From the NCBI RefSeq assembly GCF_002479495.1, contig NZ_DLNQ01000005.1, positions 753,090-817,089 on the forward strand: DNA of 64,000 nt, in the 5' to 3' direction. Shown in pieces: positions 51,961-60,951 of the stretch; position 1 is the first letter of the stretch; each line of letters starts with the position of its first letter. A program made the translations under genes and the position numbers. Below the pieces are notes generated by a model. The model made no database searches, had not been told where the DNA came from, and was given only the letters and a program-made list of their open reading frames with translations. The stretch comes from Brevundimonas sp. UBA7506. GTDB lineage: Bacteria; Pseudomonadota; Alphaproteobacteria; Caulobacterales; Caulobacteraceae.

Positions 51961-52966
51961 GATGCCGCCGCGCACCATGCTGCTGTTCTACGACGGCTAT
52001 GAGCTCAGGGCCGCGCCGGGACTGGTGGGACAGACCTGTTCCCATGTGCGGCGCGGCGCGCGCTTCGCCTGGAGAAGCTTGAGGCGCAAGCAGACCCACA
52101 CTGGTTTCTACACCGCCTTCCTCGGCCTCAAGAAATCCCTAGAAGCTGTCGGCTGGCGCGTCCGCGTCAATGACTTCGCCGCCGCCCGCCGGAATCCAAA
52201 ACAACCCATCGGCGTCGCAGGCTACCCCTCGGTCCTGGCCAAGGTGGATTTGCCCAACCCCGTCATCTTCGGTCCCGGCGACTACGGCCTGTGCGAGGAG
52301 GCCGCGCGCGTGGCGGGCCTGTCGCGCTTCAAGTTGCTGATCCAGCCGTCGCAATGGGCGATCGACTTCAATCAACATTGGGTCGGCCAGAAATCCGCCC
52401 TCTGGTTCGCCGGCATCGACACTGCGGCCTGGCCCGATCTGTCGTCCCGGCCCAAGACCACGGATGTGGTGATCTATGACAAGATCCGCTGGTTCCGTGA
52501 TGAGCGCGTGCCGGCCGTTCTTGAGCGATGTCAGGCCCATCTGAAGGCGCGCGGCCTGAACTGGGAGGTTGTGCGGTACGGCGCGCACCATATCGCTGAT
52601 TTCCGGTCCGCCCTGGCCCGTAGCCGGGCCATGATCTTCCTGTGCGAGCACGAAACCCAGGGCATCGCCTATCAGGAAGCCCTGGCGTCCGGCCTGCCGG
52701 TCTTCGCGTGGGACGAGGGCGAACTGGTCGACCCCATCCTGGCCGCCCGCGCACCGCCCGGCCTGGCGGTCAGCACCGCGCCCTATTTCGACGACCGTTG
52801 CGGCGCCCTATTCAAACTCCAGGACATGGAGGCGGGTTTCGACGCCTTCTGGGCCCGACGCGAGACGTTCCAGCCGCGCGCCTATGTCGAGGAAACCCTG
52901 GGGCTGGAGGCGTCAGGACGCCTTTATCTGTCGCTCTATGAACAGGTATGCGCAAGCGCCGTCTAG
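51953..52966 (+). CDS. GT4-like glycosyltransferase
   Basis: 337 aa GT-B-like protein. The C-terminal domain keeps HETQGIAYQEALASGLPVFA (E-x7-E), typical of GT4, but the N-terminal domain is unusual and has no recognised acceptor motif. Starts within the last codons of the ligase gene (8-bp overlap) and shares 4 bp with the convergent gene. Function as a sugar transferase is likely; donor unknown. Confidence 0.8.
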   Translation: MARMPPRTMLLFYDGYELRAAPGLVGQTCSHVRRGARFAWRSLRRKQTHTGFYTAFLGLKKSLEAVGWRVRVNDFAAARRNPKQPIGVAGYPSVLAKVDLPNPVIFGPGDYGLCEEAARVAGLSRFKLLIQPSQWAIDFNQHWVGQKSALWFAGIDTAAWPDLSSRPKTTDVVIYDKIRWFRDERVPAVLERCQAHLKARGLNWEVVRYGAHHIADFRSALARSRAMIFLCEHETQGIAYQEALASGLPVFAWDEGELVDPILAARAPPGLAVSTAPYFDDRCGALFKLQDMEAGFDAFWARRETFQPRAYVEETLGLEASGRLYLSLYEQVCASAV

Positions 52967-53847
52967 TACAGCTGTCCTTCGCGCACGCCCGCCAGACGCG
53001 CCACCACGCCGACATGAAGCGCCCCGCGCGTGAGCGCCCGTCGCCACCCCGCCGGACTGGCGAGACGGAGCAGCGCCATCGCGGCGCAGGCGCAGGCCTT
53101 GGCCAGGGCGAACCCGGCCTGCATCACTCGTCGGCTTCCCGGCGTCAGATGCCGCCGCGCGTGCGTCTGACCGGAACGGAAGGCGCGGCTCAGCAGCCAC
53201 GACAGGCGAAGCCTTTCCTGCCCCACCGTCTCCCGGACCACGGCCCCGGGCGCCGCCGCGAACCGCGCCCCGTCGGCGTGCAGGCGAGTGAAGAAGTCCG
53301 TGTCTTCGCCGCCGGACCGTCCCAGGTCCGGGTCGAAGCGTCGCTCGCCGATTACAGCGCGCTTCACCAAAGCGTTCGACGTAAAGCCGGTATCGACGCC
53401 CCACCGCGTCTGCACCGGGCGGATGGAGTGGAGGTCAGCGGACACGCTCCAGGGCGGCGCATCGTCCGGATAGAGAGCGTGAACAGAGCCGAACACGGCG
53501 TCACAGTCGTTTTCTTCGAGGGCCTCGATCAGACGTTCCAGCCAGTCGGGATCCGCCACCTCGTCGTCATCGATCCAGGCGACATAGTCGGCCGTGGCGA
53601 CGTCGATGCAGGCGTTGCGCGCCACCGAGATGTTGCGAGCCGGCGCATGGAGATAGAGGAAACCGCCCCAGGCCTGGAGCGCCTGCTCGACCAAGGCCCG
53701 CGCGCTGGGCTCATGATCATTGTCCGCAACGATGATCCGAAAGCGATCAGCCGGCAGCGTCTGCGCCTTTAATGAAGCCAGGGTCGCCGCCAAGCTCGGT
53801 CGTCGGAACGTACAGACGCAGACGTCGACAAGAAAAGGCGCCCCCAT
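52963..53847 (-). CDS. GT2 glycosyltransferase
   Basis: 294 aa. VDVCVCTFRRPSLAATLASL start, IIVADNDHEPSA, VAWIDDDEVADPDWLERL (acidic motif) and GGEDTDFFTRL. A C-terminal hydrophobic stretch (about 235-275) follows FRSGQTHARRHL, a layout loosely like the W-AGE-GY family but without its signature. Preceded by a possible 39-aa membrane peptide gene. Confidence 0.9.
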   Translation of the reverse strand: MGAPFLVDVCVCTFRRPSLAATLASLKAQTLPADRFRIIVADNDHEPSARALVEQALQAWGGFLYLHAPARNISVARNACIDVATADYVAWIDDDEVADPDWLERLIEALEENDCDAVFGSVHALYPDDAPPWSVSADLHSIRPVQTRWGVDTGFTSNALVKRAVIGERRFDPDLGRSGGEDTDFFTRLHADGARFAAAPGAVVRETVGQERLRLSWLLSRAFRSGQTHARRHLTPGSRRVMQAGFALAKACACAAMALLRLASPAGWRRALTRGALHVGVVARLAGVREGQLY

Positions 53848-53850
53848 CGA

Positions 53851-53970
53851 TCAGCGCCAGTACCGGTTGTTACGCCGCCGCGACCGACGCTTGAGCCGCG
53901 ACGATATGGAAGGCCATGCAAAGCAGGCGAGCAGAAGCAGGACGGTGGGCAAGGCTATGACGTAAGCCAA
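53851..53970 (-). CDS. Possible 39-aa membrane peptide
   Basis: A TTG start 6 bp after GAGGGG would give MAYVIALPTVLLLLACFAWP followed by a strongly basic tail (SRLKRRSRRRNNRYWR). One membrane segment. It ends 3 bp before the glycosyltransferase start. The good ribosome site and the sensible topology support it; size and rare start codon argue against. Confidence 0.35.
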   Translation of the reverse strand: MAYVIALPTVLLLLACFAWPSISSRLKRRSRRRNNRYWR

Positions 53971-54044
53971 GGCGTTCCCCTCGTTCCTGCGCCTCCGCAA
54001 GCGGCGGCATGAAGGCCTGCTTCCCGAGCAACGCCTAACTGCCC

Positions 54045-54063
54045 GCAAGGGTTCGCGCCTTGC
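54045..54063. terminator. Hairpin after the cobalamin operon
   Basis: GCAAGG-N7-CCTTGC forms a 6-bp stem about 30 bp past the last cobalamin gene. No T-tract follows on the minus strand, so intrinsic termination would be weak. Confidence 0.3.
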
Positions 54064-54093
54064 CTGAAGGAAATGGGCAGGATCGATGCCGCG

Positions 54094-54471
54094 TCAGGCC
54101 GAATATGCGGGCAGACGAGCGATGAAATGGCCCTTCACGCCTTCCGGCCAGTCCCGATAGGGCACCGCCCCCTCCGGACTGTCTGCATAGAGACGGGCGA
54201 AGTCGATGATGGCCTGAGCGTCCTGATCGGTCGGCGCGAAACGTCCGGCCAGATAGGCAGGCTTGCCGGGCTGGCTCAGATAGACAGAACAGTGACTGGA
54301 GCAGGCCCACAAGCAGGCCTGCGGCTCGACCCGCAGTTGACCGGCGCCGACAGCCGCGACAGCGGCCTCAACCGCATTGAACAATAACTGCCCGCCCGTC
54401 AGGCCGGCGGCGTCCACCGGCTCCTCGCTCGAGAAGCGGCAGGTCGTGCAGACCACCAGACGCGCCGGCAT
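54094..54471 (-). CDS. DUF1636 ferredoxin-like metal-binding protein
   Basis: 125 aa thioredoxin-like ferredoxin fold. Cysteines in VVCTTCRFSS (two) and ACLWACSSHCSVYL (three) could bind a 2Fe-2S cluster or another metal. DUF1636 proteins recur at cobalamin loci and were suggested to have a metal or redox role; the partner is unknown. Start and cobO stop overlap (TGATG). Last gene of the cobalamin operon. Confidence 0.85.
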   Translation of the reverse strand: MPARLVVCTTCRFSSEEPVDAAGLTGGQLLFNAVEAAVAAVGAGQLRVEPQACLWACSSHCSVYLSQPGKPAYLAGRFAPTDQDAQAIIDFARLYADSPEGAVPYRDWPEGVKGHFIARLPAYSA

Positions 54472-55079
54472 CAGAACTCCACCCCGGCCTGGGCCTTCAC
54501 CCCGCCGCGGAACGGGTGCTTCACCATCTGCATGTCGGTGACCAGATCCGCCGCCTCGATCAGTTCGGGCGGGGCGTTGCGGCCGGTGATGACGACGTGG
54601 GTGTCGGCCGGGCGCGCGGCCAGAACCTCCAACACCTCCTCGACCGGCAGATAGTCGTAGCGCAGGGCGATGTTCAGCTCGTCGCAAACCACCATCTTCC
54701 AGTCCGGGTCCATGATGCGGGCCCTGGCGGCGTCCCAGGCGCGGCGGACGTTGGCGATGTCGGCCGCGCGGTCCTGAGTGTCCCAGGTGAAGCCCTCGCC
54801 CATGGGCCGCATCTCGACCAGATCGGGAAAGGCGTCGAACAGGTTCTGTTCGCCCGTCTCCATCGCCCCCTTGATGAACTGGATGATCGACGTCTTCATG
54901 CCGTGGCCGATCATGCGACAGACCATGCCCAGGGCCGCCGTCGTCTTGCCCTTGCCGGCGCCGGTGTGGACGATGACCAGACCCCGCTCGACCGTTTTGC
55001 TCGCCATCATCCGGGCGCGAGCGGCCTGAACCTTCTTCATCTTCTCGGCGTGGCGAGTGTTCAGATCGGCTTCGGTCAT
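54471..55079 (-). CDS. cobO: Cob(I)yrinic acid a,c-diamide adenosyltransferase
   Basis: Attaches the 5'-deoxyadenosyl group to cobalt of a corrinoid using ATP. 202 aa, CobA/CobO/BtuR type: an N-terminal helix (EADLNTRHAEKMKKVQ), P-loop HTGAGKGKTTAALG (about 38-51), IQFIKGAMETGE and CDELNIALRYDYLPVEEV. Length is normal. It shares one base with the phosphatase-like gene upstream and with DUF1636 downstream. Confidence 0.96.
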   Translation of the reverse strand: MTEADLNTRHAEKMKKVQAARARMMASKTVERGLVIVHTGAGKGKTTAALGMVCRMIGHGMKTSIIQFIKGAMETGEQNLFDAFPDLVEMRPMGEGFTWDTQDRAADIANVRRAWDAARARIMDPDWKMVVCDELNIALRYDYLPVEEVLEVLAARPADTHVVITGRNAPPELIEAADLVTDMQMVKHPFRGGVKAQAGVEF

Positions 55080-55603
55080 CAGCGCGAGGCTCCTTGCGGC
55101 GACAGGTCCAGTTCGAAAGGCGCGCCCCAGGCGGTCTCGGCCCCGCGCCCGATAGCGGCGACGGCGCGGACCATGTCGCCGTCGCGGTTCAACAGATCGT
55201 CGGCCAAGGCCACGATCAGGGGGTTGGGCGTGGCGGTCGGGGCGACGGCGCGCAGGTGCTCAGCCCACGCCTGTTCCCTACCCCCTTCGGAGCTCGCGCA
55301 GGCGACGACATAGGCCGCCGCCGTCGAACGGCTGACCCCCGCCCAGCAGTGGATCAGCATGGGTCGCGTCCCGTCCCAGCCCTCGGCGAAGGCCAGTAGG
55401 GCGGCGATGTCGGCGTCGCTCGGCGGCGTCAGCCCTTCGCGCGGCGCGGCGATGTCGTTGAACCGCAGGTCCAGACGATACGGTGGCGCGTGGGCCAGCG
55501 GCGCATCGACATGACCCGGCGAGGCCAGACTGATCAGATGCGACGGCTGATGCGCGGCCACCAGGCCCGCGACCTCGTGCAGAGGGGCGACGATCAGCTT
55601 CAT
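55079..55603 (-). CDS. Tyrosine-phosphatase-like protein in cobalamin operon
   Basis: 174 aa with a dual-specificity/tyrosine phosphatase P-loop HCWAGVSRS (nucleophile Cys86, Arg92), and a preceding RFNDIAAP loop that could supply the general-acid Asp. Similar proteins sit in cobalamin loci of alphaproteobacteria. A tempting role is the otherwise poorly assigned phosphatase step, adenosylcobalamin-5'-phosphate to adenosylcobalamin (the CobC/CblZ activity), or alpha-ribazole phosphate; this is inference. ATG 55603 overlaps the cobS stop. Confidence 0.85.
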   Translation of the reverse strand: MKLIVAPLHEVAGLVAAHQPSHLISLASPGHVDAPLAHAPPYRLDLRFNDIAAPREGLTPPSDADIAALLAFAEGWDGTRPMLIHCWAGVSRSTAAAYVVACASSEGGREQAWAEHLRAVAPTATPNPLIVALADDLLNRDGDMVRAVAAIGRGAETAWGAPFELDLSPQGASR

Positions 55604-56367
55604 CCGCCCGCCAGCCCGGCGACGGCCAACAGGAAGCCGACCTCGAACGCCTGCTCGACGGCGCCCAGAACATCGCCGGTGCGGCCCCCGATCAGCCGCC
55701 ACGCCAGCCAGGCCGGAACGGCGGCGGTTAGCAGGCCCAGCGCCACGCCCCCTGCCGCTGTGACCGGCGCGAAGAAGACCAGGGGCCATAGGGCGATCAG
55801 AACCGCCACCGCCAGCCCGCCCCACGAGGCGCGATCCGGCCTGCCCTCCTTGGCCATACCGGGATCGCCGCCATAGGGCATGATCGTCATGGCCGCGACC
55901 GCCGCCGCACGACCCAAACCATGCGCAGCCAGCAGTGCGACCGCCGCAAACAGGGGCGAGGCCTGCGTCAGCATGGCCAGCGCCGCCACCCGCAAGGCCA
56001 TCGTCAGCCCCAGCGCCAGCGCGCCATAGGAGCCCAGTCGGCTGTCCTTCATGATCTCCAGCCGCCGCGCGCGGGTCAGACCGCCGCCGAGGCCGTCCGC
56101 CGTGTCGGCCAGCCCGTCCTCGTGAAAGCCGCCGGTCAGGGCGATCCCCGCGCCGACGGCCAGCAGGGCCGCGATCCACGGGCTCCAGACCTGGGCCGCG
56201 CCATAGAGGATCAGGGCCGACAGCCCACCGACGATCTGGCCCACCAGCGGGTAATAGCGCGCGCTCTGCTGGATCCATTCCGGCTGGAAGCCGGCCAGTT
56301 GCGGCGTCGGGATACGGGTCAGGAACTGCACCGCACAGACGAACAGCCGTGCTTCTTGCCGGATCAT
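55600..56367 (-). CDS. cobS: Adenosylcobinamide-GDP ribazoletransferase (cobalamin synthase)
   Basis: Joins AdoCbi-GDP with alpha-ribazole(-phosphate) in the inner membrane. 255 aa, about 6-7 hydrophobic segments. The family motif GGFHEDGLADTADGLGGG is intact, followed by RLEIMKDSRLGSYG and AMTIMPYG. ATGA overlap upstream with cobT and downstream with the phosphatase-like gene. Confidence 0.95.
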   Translation of the reverse strand: MIRQEARLFVCAVQFLTRIPTPQLAGFQPEWIQQSARYYPLVGQIVGGLSALILYGAAQVWSPWIAALLAVGAGIALTGGFHEDGLADTADGLGGGLTRARRLEIMKDSRLGSYGALALGLTMALRVAALAMLTQASPLFAAVALLAAHGLGRAAAVAAMTIMPYGGDPGMAKEGRPDRASWGGLAVAVLIALWPLVFFAPVTAAGGVALGLLTAAVPAWLAWRLIGGRTGDVLGAVEQAFEVGFLLAVAGLAGG

Positions 56368-57413
56368 CCCGCCGCCTCCAGCACATCGGAGAGTTCCGCG
56401 ACCTCGGACAGCAGGGCGCAGGCCGCCTGAACCAGAGGCACGGCCAGCAGGGCGCCGGTCCCCTCGCCCAGCCTCATGTCCAACGCCAGCAAGGGTCGGG
56501 CGTTCAAGGCCTTCAGCATCAGCCGGTGACCCGCCTCGGCCGAGGCATGGGCGAACAGGCAATAATCCCGCGCGGCGGGCGCCAGGCGAACGGCCAGAAG
56601 CGCCGCCGCCGTGCCGATGAAACCGTCAACCAGAACCGGAACCCCTGCCCGCGCCGCCGCCAGCACGGCCCCGGCCATCATGGCGATCTCATAGCCGCCG
56701 AACTGGGTCAGCACCTCGAACGGCGCCTTCGCGTCCGACCGCGCCGCCGCCTGAGCCAGAACCGCGCGCTTTCGCGCCATGCCCTCCGGCGAATGACCCG
56801 CCCCCTGGCCCACGCAATCATCCAGCGGCGCGGGCCCAAGTCGGTGCATCAGCAGGGCCGCCGAGGCGCTGTTGCCGATGCCCATCTCCCCCAGAGCGAT
56901 CAGGTCGGCGCCGCTGGCGATGGCGTCTTCAGCCATCCGTGCGCCGGCCAACAGCGCCGCCTCGGCCTGAGCAGACGTCATGGCCGGTGCGACCGAGGCG
57001 TCCGCCGTGCCCGGCGCGATCTTGGCGTGGATCAGCCTCACCCGGTCCGAAAGGTCCGCCGCCACGCCCGCATCGATCACCCGAACCTCGGCCCCGACCA
57101 CGCGGGCGAAGGCGTTGGCGCTGGCCTTGCCCGCCAGCAAGGTGTCGACCATGGCCACGGTGACGCCGGACGGAAAGGCCGCCACGCCCGAGCGCGTCAG
57201 ACCGTGGTCCCCCGCGAAGACCAGCAGGACCGGACGCTCGACAGCGGGTCTCAACCCTCGCTGGATCAGGCCCAGCGTCAACGCCAGTTCCTCGATCCGG
57301 CCCAGGGCGCCCGGCGGCTTGGCCTTGGCGTCCAGCCCCGCCTGCAAGGCGGGCTCCAGGGTCCGATCCAACCAGGCAATGGCGAACAGGTCAGTCAACC
57401 TCAACGCGGCCAT
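56364..57413 (-). CDS. cobT: Nicotinate-nucleotide-dimethylbenzimidazole phosphoribosyltransferase
   Basis: Makes alpha-ribazole phosphate from NaMN and the lower-ligand base. 349 aa with AKPPGALGRIEELA, VFAGDHGLTRSGVAAFP, LGEMGIGNSASAAL, GQGAGHSPEGMARK and VDGFIGTAAALLA; the catalytic Glu is probably in LDMRLGEGTGALLA. ATG 57413 overlaps the cbiB end by 13 bp. Confidence 0.96.
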   Translation of the reverse strand: MAALRLTDLFAIAWLDRTLEPALQAGLDAKAKPPGALGRIEELALTLGLIQRGLRPAVERPVLLVFAGDHGLTRSGVAAFPSGVTVAMVDTLLAGKASANAFARVVGAEVRVIDAGVAADLSDRVRLIHAKIAPGTADASVAPAMTSAQAEAALLAGARMAEDAIASGADLIALGEMGIGNSASAALLMHRLGPAPLDDCVGQGAGHSPEGMARKRAVLAQAAARSDAKAPFEVLTQFGGYEIAMMAGAVLAAARAGVPVLVDGFIGTAAALLAVRLAPAARDYCLFAHASAEAGHRLMLKALNARPLLALDMRLGEGTGALLAVPLVQAACALLSEVAELSDVLEAAG

Positions 57414-58345
57414 ACGACGCCTCCGGCGATCAACAGCAACATCAGGACGGCGCACGCGACGCCATAGACGCGAAGACCACGTCGCAGATCATGGGCGCGC
57501 GGCGGCGCCCAGTCGCCGAAGTCAGGGCGGTGGGTGGTGATCCCGTCGTAGCGAACCGGCCCGCCCAGCCTCACCCTCAGCGCCCCCGCCATGGCGGCCT
57601 CGGTCCAACCCGCATTGGGCGAGGCATGCTTGCGAGCGTCGCGCCACATGATCCGCCAGCCCTGCCAGCCGCCCAACGCGATGAGGCAGCCCGCCATTCG
57701 GGCGGGAATCCAGTTCATCACATCGTCAGTCCGCGCGGCCGCCCAGCCAAAGGCGCGCCAGCGCGGCTCCATATGGCCGATCATGCTGTCAGCGGTGTTG
57801 ACGGCCTTATAGACGAACAGCCCCGGCAAACCGCCGACCACGAACCAGAAGACGGGCGCCACCACGCCGTCGCAGAAGCTCTCGGCCAGGCTTTCCAGAG
57901 CGGCGGTCGCGACCCCGCCCTCGTCCATCGCCTCGACGTCGCGGCCGACGATCATGCTGACCGCCAGACGCGCAGCCGGAAGGTCGCCTGACGCCAGGGG
58001 CTTGGCGACAGCGCGAACGTGATCAAACAGACTGCGCGCCGCCAGGCCCGTCGCCCCCCAGATGACGACGATCGCCAAGCCCGGCCAGAAGGGCGCGGAC
58101 GCGGCCAGCCGTTCCAATCCCCACCCGGCGCCGCCCGCCACGGCGGTCAGGATCAGAACGGTCACGACGCCGAGCGCCCGTCGTGCCTTCCCCGAACGCT
58201 CCGGGCCGTTCCAGGCTCGCTCCATCCCCGCGATCAGACCGCCGACCCAAACCACCGGATGCGATAGGCGGCGCGGCCAGCCGATCGCGCCCTCAAGCAA
58301 GAGAGCTCCGGCGACGATCCATGGCGTCGGCGCGCTAGCGGGCAC
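57401..58345 (-). CDS. cbiB: Adenosylcobinamide-phosphate synthase
   Basis: Couples cobyric acid with aminopropanol phosphate (the CobD product) to give AdoCbi-phosphate. 314 aa membrane protein: RLSHPVVWVGGLI, SIIVGRDV-like MIVGRDVEAMDEG, ESLAESFCDGVVAPVFWF, YKAVNTADSMIGH and DDVMNWIPARM. A GTG start overlaps the upstream btuD-like stop by 11 bp. Confidence 0.95.
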   Translation of the reverse strand: MPASAPTPWIVAGALLLEGAIGWPRRLSHPVVWVGGLIAGMERAWNGPERSGKARRALGVVTVLILTAVAGGAGWGLERLAASAPFWPGLAIVVIWGATGLAARSLFDHVRAVAKPLASGDLPAARLAVSMIVGRDVEAMDEGGVATAALESLAESFCDGVVAPVFWFVVGGLPGLFVYKAVNTADSMIGHMEPRWRAFGWAAARTDDVMNWIPARMAGCLIALGGWQGWRIMWRDARKHASPNAGWTEAAMAGALRVRLGGPVRYDGITTHRPDFGDWAPPRAHDLRRGLRVYGVACAVLMLLLIAGGVVWPR

Positions 58346-59111
58346 GGCCGACCATTTCCAGCACCGGACCGCGCACGCCGGCCAGGGTGTGCGCCTCGAC
58401 GCCGTAGGCCGCCTTCAGCACCTGGGAAGACAAGGCCTCGCGCGGCGGCGCATCCGCCAGGACGCGCCCCTCGGCCAGAACGATCACCCGGTCGGCCACG
58501 CGCAGCGCCGCGTCAAGGTCGTGCAGGGTCAGGATGACGCCCCGCCCCTCTTCATCCGCCAGCCGCCGGAACAGGTCGCAGGCATCCAGCACATGGCCCG
58601 GGTCCAGCCCCGCCAGAGGCTCGTCGGCCAATAGCCACTGCGGGTCGCCCGCCAGGGCTCGCGCGATCAGGACCCGCGCCCGTTCGCCGCCTGACAGGGT
58701 CGAGACGATCCGGTCAGCAAAGTCCTCTACCCCCGTCACCGCCATGGCGCGGCCCACCGCCGCCCGGTCCTCGGCGGTCAGCCCCCAGGCGCCGACCCAG
58801 GGGGTGCGGCCCAGACCGATGAAGGTGCGGCCATCCACCGCCCAGGCGATCTCGGCGTTCTGGGGCAGGTAGGCGATACGGCGCGCCCGTTCTCGCGACG
58901 GCAGGTCGCGCAGGGGGCGTTCGTCCAGCGTCACCCGCCCGGCGTCGGGCCTCCTCAAGGCCGCCAGACAGTCCAGCAACGTGGATTTGCCCGCCCCGTT
59001 CGGTCCCACCACCGCCGTCACCAGTCCCGGCGCAAAGGCCGCGCCGACGCCGCTCAGCACCGCCTTGTCGCCCAGACTGATCGACAGATTTTCCGCGCTC
59101 AGAAGGCTCAC
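58335..59111 (-). CDS. btuD: ABC transporter ATPase, BtuD/FecE type
   Basis: 258 aa ATPase energising corrinoid (B12) uptake. Walker A VGPNGAGKSTLL, Q-loop YLPQNAEI, signature LSGGERARV, Walker B WLLADEPLAGLD and a switch His in LTLHDLD. GTG start overlaps the permease stop (GTGA). The B12 assignment rests on the operon; hydroxamate or heme importers have the same fold. Confidence 0.9.
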   Translation of the reverse strand: MSLLSAENLSISLGDKAVLSGVGAAFAPGLVTAVVGPNGAGKSTLLDCLAALRRPDAGRVTLDERPLRDLPSRERARRIAYLPQNAEIAWAVDGRTFIGLGRTPWVGAWGLTAEDRAAVGRAMAVTGVEDFADRIVSTLSGGERARVLIARALAGDPQWLLADEPLAGLDPGHVLDACDLFRRLADEEGRGVILTLHDLDAALRVADRVIVLAEGRVLADAPPREALSSQVLKAAYGVEAHTLAGVRGPVLEMVGRAR

Positions 59112-60094
59112 GCCAGCTTCCTCCTCATGCCGATCAACAGGGCCAGGAAGAAGGGCCCGCCGAGCGCCGCCATGGCCACGCCCAGCTTGATCTCGGCCGC
59201 CGACGGCGTCAGCCGCACCAGAATATCCGCCGCCAGAACAAGCGCCGCCCCGCCCAGCGCGGAGGGCAGCAACAGGCCGCCGGGCCGCGCCCCGATCAGG
59301 GGCCGCAGCAGATGCGGCACGATCAGGCCGACGAAACCGATAGACCCCGTCACCGCCACCGCCGACCCGACCGCCAGAGCCGCGCCCAGCGCCAGCATCA
59401 ACCGCCCGACGTCCAGCCGAACCCCCAGCGAGCGCGCCCCGGCTTCGCCCAGGGTCAGGGCGTCCAGCGTCCGCCCCTGGGTCATCAGCAGCAGGCAGCC
59501 CAGGACCATGCCCGGCGCCGCCAGCTTGAGTTCGACGACGCTGCGGTCGGCCAGCGACCCCATCAGCCAGTTGACGATCTCGTTCACCGCCCAGGGATTG
59601 GGGGCCAGGTTCAGCGCCAAGGCCACCCCGGCCCCGGCCATGGTCTGGATCACCACGCCTGCGAGGATAAAGGTGACGACGCTGCTGGTCGCCCCCGCCA
59701 GCGCCATCAACAGGATGACTCCGGCGCCCGCCCCGATCATGGCCGCGCCGGGCAGGACCCAGGGGCCGCTGGCCGCCGCGCCCAGATAGAAGGTCAGCAC
59801 CGCGCCCAGCGCCGCCATGGTCGAGACCCCCAGCATCCCCGGATCGGCCAGAGGGTTGCGCGTGTAGCCTTGCAACGCCGCCCCCGTCAGGCCCAGGACC
59901 GCCCCGACCATCAGGGCGAGAATAGTGCGCGGCAGGCGCAGTTCGAACAGGATGGCCCAGGCGGGATCGCCCTGGCGGCTGGCCCAATCGCTCCACGGCA
60001 CCCAGACGCGCCCCGCGCTCATGCTGGCGACGGACAGGACCGCGATCAGGGCCAGCAGCCCGATCAGGATCAAGGGTCGCTGTAAGGTCTTCAT
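59108..60094 (-). CDS. btuC: ABC transporter permease, BtuC/FecCD family
   Basis: 328 aa with about 10 hydrophobic helices. RLPRTILALMVGAVLGLTGAAL, GYTRNPLADPGMLGVS, GSIGFVGLIVPHLLRPLIG and AAEIKLGVAMAALGGPFFL are all characteristic of the family. Works as a dimer with two BtuD ATPases and periplasmic BtuF. ATGA overlap upstream, GTGA overlap downstream. Confidence 0.93.
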   Translation of the reverse strand: MKTLQRPLILIGLLALIAVLSVASMSAGRVWVPWSDWASRQGDPAWAILFELRLPRTILALMVGAVLGLTGAALQGYTRNPLADPGMLGVSTMAALGAVLTFYLGAAASGPWVLPGAAMIGAGAGVILLMALAGATSSVVTFILAGVVIQTMAGAGVALALNLAPNPWAVNEIVNWLMGSLADRSVVELKLAAPGMVLGCLLLMTQGRTLDALTLGEAGARSLGVRLDVGRLMLALGAALAVGSAVAVTGSIGFVGLIVPHLLRPLIGARPGGLLLPSALGGAALVLAADILVRLTPSAAEIKLGVAMAALGGPFFLALLIGMRRKLA

Positions 60095-60951
60095 AGGGCC
60101 TCCAGCGCCGTGCGGCGCGCCTGAGCCAGGGCGGCGGCGGTCTGGATCAGCACCGGGCCGCCGCAGTAGAGCAGCTTCTCTTCCAGTTGCGCCTGCACCA
60201 TCCGACCGGACAGGGAGGCCAGGGCCGGGTGACGCATCACCCGGTCGGCCCAGGTCCGCGATCCTTGAATGGGGACGCCGCTAAGCAAGACCTGCGGCGG
60301 ATCCGCCAGCAGACGCTCGACCGGCACATTGCCCCATTTGCCCAGGCCATAGCGCCCGGCGACGTTCTCGAACCCGGCGCGGGACATCATCTCGTCCATC
60401 AGGGTGCCGCGCCCGGCGGCGAAGCCGTTGGGCTGATAGACGAGGGCTTTCAACGGTCGTGATCCGGGCGGCGGCGCGGCGGCGGCGATGGCGGCCTCGA
60501 TACGGGCGATCAGGGCCTCGCCCCGCGCCGGGCGACCGACCAGACGGGCCACCTCCCGCACCTGATCCAGACTGGCCGCCACGCTGTCGGGGACGGCGAA
60601 CAGTTCGGTCGGGATGTTCATGCGGCCCAGGGCGTTGCGGGTGGCCAGGGCGCTGTGACGACTGGTCAGCACCAGATCAGGCCGCAGGGCGATGACCTCT
60701 TCCGCTGTCTCCCAGGTGAAGGGCAGCGTCCTGGCCACCTCGGAAATGGTCGAGCCGACCGGCTCGCGCGCATAGTGGCTGAGGGCCGCGATCTGCCCCC
60801 TGTCGGCGACATGAACCAGAATGGCGTCGAGACAGGCGTTCAGCGACACGACCCGTCGCGGGGCGGCCCCCGCCGCGGCCGGGCCGGCGACCATGGCCGC
60901 CCCCGCGCCGGCCAGAGCGCCCGCCAGCGCCTGTCGCCGCGTCGTCCTCAT
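60091..60951 (-). CDS. btuF: Periplasmic corrinoid-binding protein, BtuF-like
   Basis: 286 aa. An N-terminal twin-arginine-like signal (RTTRRQALAGALAGAGAAM) is followed by a PF01497 domain (RVVSLNACLDAILVHV, EVIALRPDLVLTSRHS, GFENVAGRYGLGKWGNVP). It would receive cobalamin from BtuB and deliver it to BtuC. ATG 60951 overlaps the upstream stop; the frame above it is antisense-like. Confidence 0.9.
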   Translation of the reverse strand: MRTTRRQALAGALAGAGAAMVAGPAAAGAAPRRVVSLNACLDAILVHVADRGQIAALSHYAREPVGSTISEVARTLPFTWETAEEVIALRPDLVLTSRHSALATRNALGRMNIPTELFAVPDSVAASLDQVREVARLVGRPARGEALIARIEAAIAAAAPPPGSRPLKALVYQPNGFAAGRGTLMDEMMSRAGFENVAGRYGLGKWGNVPVERLLADPPQVLLSGVPIQGSRTWADRVMRHPALASLSGRMVQAQLEEKLLYCGGPVLIQTAAALAQARRTALEAL

